A stretch of DNA of 6,027 bases from Clostridiales bacterium (lineage in GTDB: Bacteria > Bacillota > Clostridia > Oscillospirales > QAMX01), in contig JAAZBA010000393.1 in NCBI GenBank assembly GCA_012514045.1, forward strand, positions 1 through 6,027, given 5' to 3'. Under the pieces are notes generated by a model, which was given only the letters and a program-made list of their open reading frames with translations, ran no database searches and was not told the origin of the DNA. Position numbers and translations under genes: made by a program. This document shows, piece after piece, positions 1 through 5,459 of this stretch. How positions within the stretch are numbered: position 1 is the first letter of the stretch; each line of letters begins with the position of its first letter.

Positions 1-844
1 CCGACATACCCGTTATCTGCCGGAATTGGCGGGAAAACAGGGATATGTCGGTAAACCCCATTGCTTTTGATACGTCAGATACCTTAAGGCTCATGTCCCT
101 TAAAAGCTCCGCAGCCTTCGCCATGCGAAAGCTTCGCGAATACTCTATTGGAGTAAGCCCGATTGAAAGCTTGAACTGCCTTGTCAGGTGGGATGAGGAC
201 AGTCCGGACGCTTCCGCTATCTCATCGAGCAGCACGTCTCTCGTGCAGTTCGATTCGATAAATTCTATTGCCGTCATTATCTGCCCCATGTTTGAAGTAT
301 TTTCCCCTGCTGCTCTCTCCGCGGTGGCGTGAAGTCTTGCATAGATGACCATAATCTCCGCTAACATGGATTTCATCTTCAGCTCATATCCCTCTCCCAT
401 AGTCTTGTACTCCGTTTTGAGCTTTTCAAGAAGAGAGATAATCTCTGCCTTTGACGCCATGTCACAGTGTAGCCTCTCAAATGGAGGCTCCGGATCAGAC
501 TGATAAAGTCTCCCGATGCCGGGAAGTTCAATAAGATCGGCTTTTAGGGACTCCATCACCTCAGGGGAAATGAGGCAATTATATATTTTCGCGTGGTTTG
601 CGTTTATGTAGTTGTGGTTCTGATTCGGGACAATAATGAATATGTCTCCGGATGTTAGTATCGAAGTCACTCCCTCACAGACGTGAAGGGTATAGCCTTG
701 CTCCACGAACACAAGCTCATAGAAGGAGTGTCCGTGAAGACCGCCCTTGCCGTGATGACTAGCGTTAAGTACGTTTATCAGAGGGCTGCCCTCAGGAAAA
801 TAGGTGTCGCTGAAATAGGAACTGCTCTCCGCTTTTTTATTCAT
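1..844 (-). CDS. AraC-family transcriptional regulator (C-terminus cut by window edge)
   Basis: Reading leftwards from ATG 844-842 gives 281 residues open to the window edge. The protein is a two-domain AraC regulator. An N-terminal cupin-like sensor has HGHSFYELVFVEQG (about residues 37-50) and GDIFIIVPNQNH (66-77). A C-terminal DNA-binding domain starts near residue 187, with a first helix-turn-helix at about 204-225 (LLDEIAEASGLSSSHLTRQF) and a second at about 253-275 (KVSDVSKAMGFTDISLFSRQ). The final residues fall in the usual TGMSP-like stretch, so only some ten residues are probably missing. GAGG six bases upstream favours ATG 844. ATG 850 (two codons longer, AAGG six bases away) is a possible alternative. 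The start overlaps the end of the dehydrogenase gene by 8 bp, which suggests translational coupling. Inference: it senses the pathway substrate or an intermediate and controls its own operon. The ligand cannot be predicted. Confidence 0.93.
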   Translation of the reverse strand, partial: MNKKAESSSYFSDTYFPEGSPLINVLNASHHGKGGLHGHSFYELVFVEQGYTLHVCEGVTSILTSGDIFIIVPNQNHNYINANHAKIYNCLISPEVMESLKADLIELPGIGRLYQSDPEPPFERLHCDMASKAEIISLLEKLKTEYKTMGEGYELKMKSMLAEIMVIYARLHATAERAAGENTSNMGQIMTAIEFIESNCTRDVLLDEIAEASGLSSSHLTRQFKLSIGLTPIEYSRSFRMAKAAELLRDMSLKVSDVSKAMGFTDISLFSRQFRQITGMS

Positions 845-1844
845 GTACATCCTCAACCTTTACGGGAAGACCTGTATTGAGCGATTGTATCGCCGCATGG
901 ATAACTCTTGTGGCTTCAAGCCCGGCATGTCCGTTGCCGTCGATGTCCTCGGGAGCCACTCCACACTTGACCTCATCCACAAAGGTATTAATTCTATCCT
1001 TGAAGGTGTCGTAGAAGCTCTCAAAACCGCCGAACACCGGGTTTGTATATACCCGCTTCTCATAATCGCCTGCCGGGTAGAGGGTGGCCTCACGCCACAT
1101 ATCTTCAAACACGAGTCTGCCGTTCGTTCCCGCCACCTCGCAGCGCTCCATGGGATGTCCACGGGCGATATCATAGGAGCTGGTTAGATGACCTACGGCA
1201 CCGCACTTGAACTTCATGTTTATTGAGGCGGTTGAGTAGATGTTTCTGCCGGGGGCTTTCATAGCGTAACAGTGAACCTCATCGATATCACCGCCAAAGT
1301 AGCGCATAATATCCACGGAGTGGGGGTTGAGAGCCTTGAGATGGTAATAGGGCGTCTCGAAGGAGCCGAACTTACCGATCCAGAGTCCCATGTTGATGAA
1401 GAGAAGGCTTCCGATGCGGCCATCTATCTGCCACTGCTTAGCGGCTCTTGCCGCAGGTGTGAAACGGTGGTTCAAATCGATTGCGAAGCGGCTGCCCAGG
1501 CTGTCAGCCAGCGCTACCATTTCCTCAGCTTTCTTTAGATCGTTTGAAATGGGTTTCTCACAGAGCACAGCGGCTCCGGAGCGCAGCGCCTGTATGCAGG
1601 GCTCGTAGTGGTCGCTTGAGTATTCAAAACCGCCGGTAGCTATGCTGACGATATCCGGCTTCAGCTCATCGAGCATTACCTGTGCGTCCAGGTAATAGGG
1701 TACATCGTATTTGTTCCCCGCGGTTCGCGCTCTGTCAAGCAGTATGTCGCATACGCCGACGAGCTCTACGTCGGGGTTGTTGTAATACGTTACCGCATGG
1801 TTGTGTCCGATGGGACCCATACCTATAACGCAAGCCTTTAACAT
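837..1844 (-). CDS. Gfo/Idh/MocA-family NAD(P)-dependent sugar/cyclitol dehydrogenase
   Basis: A 335-residue cytoplasmic oxidoreductase of usual family length. The N-terminal Rossmann fold shows GMGPIG (residues 8-13), and Asp33 at the end of the second strand (GVCD) fits NAD rather than NADP. The family signature CEKPIS (95-100) carries the catalytic Lys97. The C-terminal half has DLNHRF (123-128) and NPHSVDIMRYFGG, where His175 and Asp178 form the H-x-x-D active-site pair. It ends with the typical helix GHAGLEATRVIHAAIQS. Members reversibly oxidise a hydroxyl of a sugar, cyclitol or glycoside to a ketone, but the substrate is not predictable here. AAGAAGG lies 7 bases before the ATG. The gene follows the sulfatase-like gene by 16 bp and overlaps the AraC gene. 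Its neighbours, two TIM-barrel epimerase-type proteins, are frequent partners of this family in keto-sugar pathways such as inositol (IolG with IolE/IolI) and 3-keto-glycoside pathways. Confidence 0.95.
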   Translation of the reverse strand: MLKACVIGMGPIGHNHAVTYYNNPDVELVGVCDILLDRARTAGNKYDVPYYLDAQVMLDELKPDIVSIATGGFEYSSDHYEPCIQALRSGAAVLCEKPISNDLKKAEEMVALADSLGSRFAIDLNHRFTPAARAAKQWQIDGRIGSLLFINMGLWIGKFGSFETPYYHLKALNPHSVDIMRYFGGDIDEVHCYAMKAPGRNIYSTASINMKFKCGAVGHLTSSYDIARGHPMERCEVAGTNGRLVFEDMWREATLYPAGDYEKRVYTNPVFGGFESFYDTFKDRINTFVDEVKCGVAPEDIDGNGHAGLEATRVIHAAIQSLNTGLPVKVEDVHE

Positions 1845-1860
1845 ATGATAACCTTCTTTT

Positions 1861-3261
1861 TTATTTTTTGGTTTTCTTTTTATCGCCCTCAGCCTGAAGC
1901 TTCTTGGCTTCCTCGGGATCGCCTATGTGCATGGAATCATAGGCCTGCTGGGAGGAAGTGAAGGGACCGCAGCCCAGTCCGTGCCAGTCGAGATTTGTAT
2001 ACATGGGGTTTTCTCTGCCTGTCTCGGAGGTGCGCTTTGCTATGTGAGCCGCCATTCTGTTCTTTAGTGTCTCAACAATGTCCGGGTTCTTATCGGCTAC
2101 GTTATTGTTCTCATTCGGATCCTTGATAAGGTTGTAGAGCTCAATTTCGGGCTTAAAGTGGAAATCAGGCTCAAGGGCAACGATGAGCTTCCATTCAGGT
2201 GTGCGCCAGCCATGTTTACGCTCCCAGGTGCACTCAGTTATGTAGTATTCTGTATCCCTGGGTCTTTCCTCACCTCTTGTAAGGGGCATCATGCTGCGAC
2301 CGTCAAATTCAATATCTGTCTCGATACCCATGACTTCAAGGACTGTGGGCTTAACGTCACGCAGTGAGCAAAGCTCGGCGTAGCGCTGTCCGCCTTTGAT
2401 AGTGCCGGGCATACGCATTGCGAAGGGGACGTTGAGGGTAGGCTCGTAAAGACCATGGTGGTCAAAGTAGCAGTCGTGATCGTAAAGTGTCTCGCCATGG
2501 TCGGAAACGAAGACTACCAGTGTATCCTCCTCAAGACCCATGTCGCGGAGCTTTGTAAGGAGAACCTGAATGCAGGAGTCCATGTAAGCTATTGCCGCGT
2601 CGTATGTGGCGATTATATAGTCCTTATCTGTGCAGCCGGGGGCAAACCAGGTGTAAAAGTAGTCCTTAAAAGGTTTGAAGCTGAGGACCGGCTCAAGGGA
2701 CTTATTTTCCGGATCAAACTCGTCCTTGCCATAGAACATTCTGTGGAAGGGCTCCGGCGGGAGATAGGGTGAATGGGGATCCATGTGACGCATGAAGAGG
2801 AAGAAGGGCTTATCCTCGGCGGCGAGGCGCTCGAGCTCGGGGATGGTTACGTCGTTGAGGTTTTCAGCCTTGTGGGAACGACCGGCCTTCCAGGCGCCCC
2901 AGCTCTCAAAGGTTATGTAGTTCTGAAAGCCTCTGGAGGCAACGTTTCCGTTAAAGCCGACGCAGCTTGTGTTGTAGCCTTCCTTCTCCAGTACTTCAGC
3001 GAGGGTGACTACGCCGGGAGCCAGGTCGCCCTTGTGGCGAAGAGCTACAACGTCTGTGCCGAAGCAGTCCATGCCTGTGAGCATGGAGGAATAGCCCGGC
3101 GATGTGGGGATGTGGGGGCTTAAGCAGTTAGCGAATACAACACCGTCTTTAAGGTACTTGTCCATGTTTGGTGTTGTGAGTCTTTCGTAGCCATAGAGGC
3201 TCATATGGTCGGATCTTAAGCTGTCGATACCGAAGAACAATAGATTGGGTTTCTTTTTCAT
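1861..3261 (-). CDS. Sulfatase-fold hydrolase with atypical Thr nucleophile site (alkaline phosphatase superfamily)
   Basis: A 466-residue protein of the sulfatase family. Visible are NLLFFGIDSLRSDH (residues 6-19, metal-binding Asp13 and a second Asp at 18), FMRHMDPHSPY (156-166), VSDHGE (252-257, Asp254 and His255 as likely metal ligands), TPEWKL (354-359, Lys358) and the C-terminal ELYNLIKDPNENNNVAD. The nucleophile motif, normally C/S-x-P-x-R before LLTG, reads TSPGY before SSMLTG. Thr53 (codon ACA) therefore replaces the formylglycine precursor, and Tyr57 (TAT) replaces the Arg. The frame is clean, so this is not a sequencing break. Thr is the nucleophile in other alkaline phosphatase superfamily enzymes (NPP phosphodiesterases, phosphoethanolamine transferases), so a phosphoester, phosphodiester or other ester substrate is plausible, but this is inference. 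No signal peptide or membrane segment is seen, so it acts in the cytoplasm. The tail is lysine-rich (KKKTKK). AAGGAG lies 9 bases before the ATG. Confidence 0.93.
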   Translation of the reverse strand: MKKKPNLLFFGIDSLRSDHMSLYGYERLTTPNMDKYLKDGVVFANCLSPHIPTSPGYSSMLTGMDCFGTDVVALRHKGDLAPGVVTLAEVLEKEGYNTSCVGFNGNVASRGFQNYITFESWGAWKAGRSHKAENLNDVTIPELERLAAEDKPFFLFMRHMDPHSPYLPPEPFHRMFYGKDEFDPENKSLEPVLSFKPFKDYFYTWFAPGCTDKDYIIATYDAAIAYMDSCIQVLLTKLRDMGLEEDTLVVFVSDHGETLYDHDCYFDHHGLYEPTLNVPFAMRMPGTIKGGQRYAELCSLRDVKPTVLEVMGIETDIEFDGRSMMPLTRGEERPRDTEYYITECTWERKHGWRTPEWKLIVALEPDFHFKPEIELYNLIKDPNENNNVADKNPDIVETLKNRMAAHIAKRTSETGRENPMYTNLDWHGLGCGPFTSSQQAYDSMHIGDPEEAKKLQAEGDKKKTKK

Positions 3262-3284
3262 TTAAAGTCTCTCCTTGTTAATTA

Positions 3285-4082
3285 TTATCTTGCGCCTAAC
3301 ATCTTAAGGATTGCGTTCATGTAACCGTAGCTCTCCGACGCCACTGTCTGGGCTTCAACCATTGTAAGCTCAGGACCGATGACTTCAAGGCATACGGGAC
3401 CAGAATAATTGGCGTCTGTCATAGCTTTGAAGTAGCCATAAAGGTCAATGTCGCCTCTGCCGCAGGCCTGCATTGCGGGGAGTCCGGGGGACGGGCCTCT
3501 GCCCTTGCAGTCTCTGATGTGTATATGTCGTACTCTGGAAATGACGGCGGGAAGAGCCTCCTGGGGATTCTCCCTTGCTCTGTATATGTGACTGGGATCC
3601 ATGTCGATGCCAAAACTGGGGCGGCTGATGCGTTCCATAGTGGCAAGGGTCGTAGGTGTGTTGTATATGGCGGCGCCTACGTGGGCTTTTACACAAAGAG
3701 TCACGCCGTAGTTTCCCGCCAAGGCGGACAGCTCATCAAGAATTATAATGTTCTCTTCAAGATCCTCAGGTATATCGCTCTTGCCACCCGGACCTATGTT
3801 AATTACCGGGATTCCGAGAGCCGCGGCAGCCTCAAATGCCTGCTCGAGTCTCTCCTTGTCGCGACTGGCGACTTCGCAGGCAAGCATTTCAAGACCTGTT
3901 TCCTCCATAACGGAGAGGATTTCATCCTTCTGTGATCTCCAGTCGTCGAGGTAGAGATGCTCACACATGCCTTTTATGGCGGAAATCTCAAGTCCGTCAT
4001 AGCCGGCAAGCTTTATGGCTCTGGCCGCTTCCGCAAAGGGGAACGCCTTATAGAGCACAGAGTTTACGCCCAACTTAATCAT
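3285..4082 (-). CDS. TIM-barrel sugar phosphate isomerase/epimerase family protein (second operon gene)
   Basis: A 265-residue single-domain protein of the xylose isomerase-like TIM-barrel (AP endonuclease 2) superfamily, about the usual length. Strand-end motifs in order are GYDGLEIS (27-34), GIPVINIGPGG (90-100), VKAHVG (131-136), GIDMDPSHIYRA (158-169), HIHIRDCKG (186-194), GRGDID (208-213) and CLEVIGP (231-237). Likely metal/catalytic residues are Asp162, His188 and Glu233. Where many relatives have the first metal-ligand Glu (E-x-H or E-P-H), this one has Lys132 followed by His134. Relatives include IolE/IolI-type enzymes, hydroxypyruvate isomerase, tagatose/psicose epimerases and glycoside-eliminating lyases, so the reaction is uncertain. 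It lies 29 bp after the upstream TIM-barrel gene and 23 bp before the sulfatase-like gene. The best SD-like element (GAAAGG) is 12 bases from the ATG, which is rather far. No in-frame alternative start with better support was seen. Confidence 0.92.
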   Translation of the reverse strand: MIKLGVNSVLYKAFPFAEAARAIKLAGYDGLEISAIKGMCEHLYLDDWRSQKDEILSVMEETGLEMLACEVASRDKERLEQAFEAAAALGIPVINIGPGGKSDIPEDLEENIIILDELSALAGNYGVTLCVKAHVGAAIYNTPTTLATMERISRPSFGIDMDPSHIYRARENPQEALPAVISRVRHIHIRDCKGRGPSPGLPAMQACGRGDIDLYGYFKAMTDANYSGPVCLEVIGPELTMVEAQTVASESYGYMNAILKMLGAR

Positions 4083-4111
4083 TTTTCATTCGTACCTTTC
4101 TTATATTGTTC

Positions 4112-4945
4112 TTATAACATTTTAAGCGCTGCTTTGTCAAATTCTTCGAGCCTGTTTTTTATCTCCACACAGTTCTCGCTGTTGACATACTCGATGATGA
4201 AGGGCTTGCCTTCACAGTGTCTGTGGTAGAGCAAAAGGAAGTATGCCCACATTATGTCACCGTCGCCCACTACTCTGCCCTTGGCATCGTTTACATGCCT
4301 GTCCTTGCCGTGGAAGTACGCCACGTGATCGCTGAGATAATAAAACATATCCTCCTCCGAAGAGTTGGCGATAAGATTTGCGGGATCCAGCAGAACCTTG
4401 AGCCTGTCGTTTTCCAACTGCTCGATAAGATCTGCCATTCGCTTTGCGCTGGGTACAACATCAATCACGCAGGGCTCAAAGGCGATGGACACGTCAAATT
4501 TTTCGCAATGTTCCAGAAGCTCGGAAAGTGATTGCTTAAGGGTATCGAACCTCTTCTCGTAAAGGTCCGCTCTGACGCCTCTGGAAGCGGGATCGAAGCC
4601 GCATTCAGTGGATACATATGGGATGCCCTCTGCAGCGGCGTATTCGATGTGGAGCTTAAAACAGTCTAAGTTCTGTCTTCTCTTCTCCTCATCCGGCTCG
4701 ATGAGGTTTGTGAACACTCCCAGAGCTACAACCTCAACGCCGTTTGAGCGATAGCCTTCAACAATTTCGTGGAATCGTTCCTTTGAAATGGATCCGATAT
4801 CGGAAATACCGTTGTATTTCCATATCGGCGCATCGGGACTGTTCATGCAAAGCTCGGTAGACACAAAACCGTTTTCTCTCATGAACACAGCTGCTTCTGC
4901 CTGTGTCATGTTGCCCAGGGACCTGGATACAACTCCGATTTTCAT
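4112..4945 (-). CDS. TIM-barrel sugar phosphate isomerase/epimerase family protein (first operon gene)
   Basis: A 277-residue member of the xylose isomerase-like TIM-barrel superfamily, with the full metal-site pattern of this fold. Glu157 is in IAFEPC, Asp187 in LLDPANL, His212 in YFHGKD and Glu252 in IIEYV. These correspond to the Glu-Asp-His-Glu set that holds Mn/Co/Mg in D-tagatose 3-epimerase-like enzymes. GDGDIMW (227-233) is the usual loop before the seventh strand. It resembles its neighbour at 3285-4082 only at fold level, so the two are not recent duplicates and probably catalyse different steps. The chosen ATG (4945-4943) has AAGGAG nine bases upstream and starts with the typical MKIGVVSRS strand. 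An upstream in-frame TTG at 5002 would put the promoter -10 inside the gene and was rejected. It is the first gene of the operon. The substrate is likely a keto-sugar, cyclitol or derivative (inference). Confidence 0.93.
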   Translation of the reverse strand: MKIGVVSRSLGNMTQAEAAVFMRENGFVSTELCMNSPDAPIWKYNGISDIGSISKERFHEIVEGYRSNGVEVVALGVFTNLIEPDEEKRRQNLDCFKLHIEYAAAEGIPYVSTECGFDPASRGVRADLYEKRFDTLKQSLSELLEHCEKFDVSIAFEPCVIDVVPSAKRMADLIEQLENDRLKVLLDPANLIANSSEEDMFYYLSDHVAYFHGKDRHVNDAKGRVVGDGDIMWAYFLLLYHRHCEGKPFIIEYVNSENCVEIKNRLEEFDKAALKML

Positions 4946-4954
4946 ATCACAGCA

Positions 4955-4960
4955 CTCCTT
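4955..4960 (-). promoter_or_regulatory. Ribosome binding site fixing the start of the first operon gene
   Basis: AAGGAG on the minus strand lies 9 bases before ATG 4945-4943. It decides between this start and the TTG 57 bases further upstream, which has no comparable element and overlaps the promoter. Confidence 0.85.
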
Positions 4961-4990
4961 CGTCCGTATGCTAAAATATCCTGTAATTTG

Positions 4991-5019
4991 AGTATAATAC
5001 AATTTTTGCTATTTTTCAA
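4991..5019 (-). promoter_or_regulatory. Sigma-A promoter of the five-gene operon
   Basis: On the minus strand TTGAAA (5019-5014) is followed after exactly 17 bases by TATACT (4996-4991), close to the TTGACA/TATAAT consensus. Transcription would start near 4984, giving a leader of about 39 bases that contains the AAGGAG ribosome binding site of the first gene. No other equally good promoter was noticed in the short gaps between the downstream genes, which supports a single transcript. Confidence 0.8.
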
Positions 5020-5034
5020 CTACTATTTCGTTCC

Positions 5035-5065
5035 AAATTCGAAAACATAGCGTAAATTGCAAAAC
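5035..5065 (-). promoter_or_regulatory. Candidate AraC-type operator: 19-bp-spaced direct repeat
   Basis: On the minus strand GTTTTGCAATTT (5065-5054) and GTTTTCGAATTT (5046-5035) match at 10 of 12 positions and are offset by 19 bp, close to two helical turns. The proximal copy ends about 16 bases upstream of the operon -35 element. AraC-family activators typically bind two direct half-sites in this position, and the operon encodes such a regulator. The region is AT-rich, so chance similarity is possible. Assignment to the AraC protein is inference. Confidence 0.45.
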
Positions 5066-5112
5066 GCTGACAATCAGAAGCAAAAGGAAGAGAAAAATGT
5101 GTGTTTTACCTA

Positions 5113-5141
5113 TTGCAATTTGTTTTATTAAATGCTATAAT
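5113..5141 (+). promoter_or_regulatory. Sigma-A promoter of the tyrS T-box transcript
   Basis: TTGCAA (5113-5118) and a perfect TATAAT (5136-5141) are separated by 17 bases. Initiation would fall near 5148, just before the GATGA element that opens the T-box stem I. The promoter is divergent to the sugar operon promoter, with about 93 bp between the two -35 elements. Confidence 0.85.
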
Positions 5142-5147
5142 AACGGC

Positions 5148-5421
5148 AATATATCAAAGGCGATGAAAGAGAAGAGTAAGCGCTGAGAGAGCTTTGAAGA
5201 GAGTGTCCGGTCGGTGCAAGGACGCAGGCTCCATGTGCCGAATACCCTCCCGAGCCGCTTCCCGAACGTTTTTCAAGTAGGGACAGACGGGTATGCCCGA
5301 TACAGCATTGCGTGTGTTTTTGCACACTACAGCGCCTGAGATGGGGGGTTCCCCTCAAAGCAGAGGTGGTACCGCGAAGCATATTCGCCCTCTGTCCCGT
5401 TTTACGGGACGGAGGTTTTTT
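5148..5421 (+). promoter_or_regulatory. T-box riboswitch (tRNA-Tyr sensing leader of tyrS)
   Basis: This leader senses uncharged tRNA and allows read-through into tyrS when tyrosyl-tRNA is scarce. Stem I begins with GATGAAAGAGAAGAGTAAG and contains a GAGAGAG run. Its distal arm is GTCC/GGAC around a GGTGCAA loop. A UAC triplet at 5243-5245 (in GAATACCC) is the likely Tyr specifier. Short hairpins follow: CGGG/CCCG at 5288-5299 and GTGTG/CACAC at 5312-5327. The T-box sequence AGGTGGTACCGCG lies at 5364-5376. The antiterminator pairs 5361-5366 with 5389-5394 and 5374-5378 with 5384-5388. Between the two helices is a seven-base bulge (5367-5373) beginning UGGU, which complements ACCA, the end of a tRNA with discriminator A. 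The 3' strand of the first helix is shared with the terminator, so the two folds are mutually exclusive. The 5' end is set from the promoter and is approximate. Confidence 0.96.
5389..5421 (+). terminator. Intrinsic terminator of the tyrS T-box
   Basis: CCTCTGTCCCG (5389-5399) pairs with CGGGACGGAGG (5405-5415) in an 11-bp stem with a single U-G wobble. The loop is TTTTA and six T follow. Bases 5389-5394 are also needed by the antiterminator, so tRNA binding decides between stop and read-through. Confidence 0.95.
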
Positions 5422-5459
5422 ATCTTTTATAAGAAACTATTCATATCGGAGGAAAAGAA

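Noticed and set aside
45..332. 95-codon plus-strand frame near the left edge
   Set aside because: Antisense to the AraC DNA-binding domain, which is unmistakable on the minus strand.
2455..3123. Plus-strand frames opposite the sulfatase-like gene (105 and 116 codons)
   Set aside because: They are antisense to a gene with well-placed catalytic motifs and show no recognisable domains or ribosome binding sites.
1861..3261. Classical arylsulfatase annotation
   Set aside because: The formylglycine precursor and the adjacent Arg are both absent, so a sulfate ester substrate should not be assumed.
3519..3935. 138-codon plus-strand frame opposite the second TIM-barrel gene
   Set aside because: Antisense shadow of a gene with clear motifs, with no recognisable product.
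4946..5002. N-terminal extension of the first TIM-barrel protein from TTG 5002 (19 extra residues)
   Set aside because: It would overlap the operon -10 element and start upstream of the predicted transcription start. It lacks a ribosome binding site, while ATG 4945 has AAGGAG at nine bases and matches the fold's N-terminus.
5026..5068. Two short inverted repeats (TTTCG/CGAAA at 5026-5044, AGCGT/ACGCT at 5049-5068) as operators for another regulator
   Set aside because: Arms are only five bases in an AT-rich stretch, and they overlap the longer direct repeat, which explains the region better given the AraC gene in the operon.
5097..5186. Small plus-strand frame after AAGGAAG, about 29 codons, as a leader peptide
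   Set aside because: Its start lies upstream of the tyrS transcription start and the frame runs across the -35/-10 elements and T-box stem I.
5128..5382. 84-codon minus-strand frame inside the T-box leader
   Set aside because: Low-complexity composition, no family resemblance, and the DNA is fully explained as a structured leader on the other strand.
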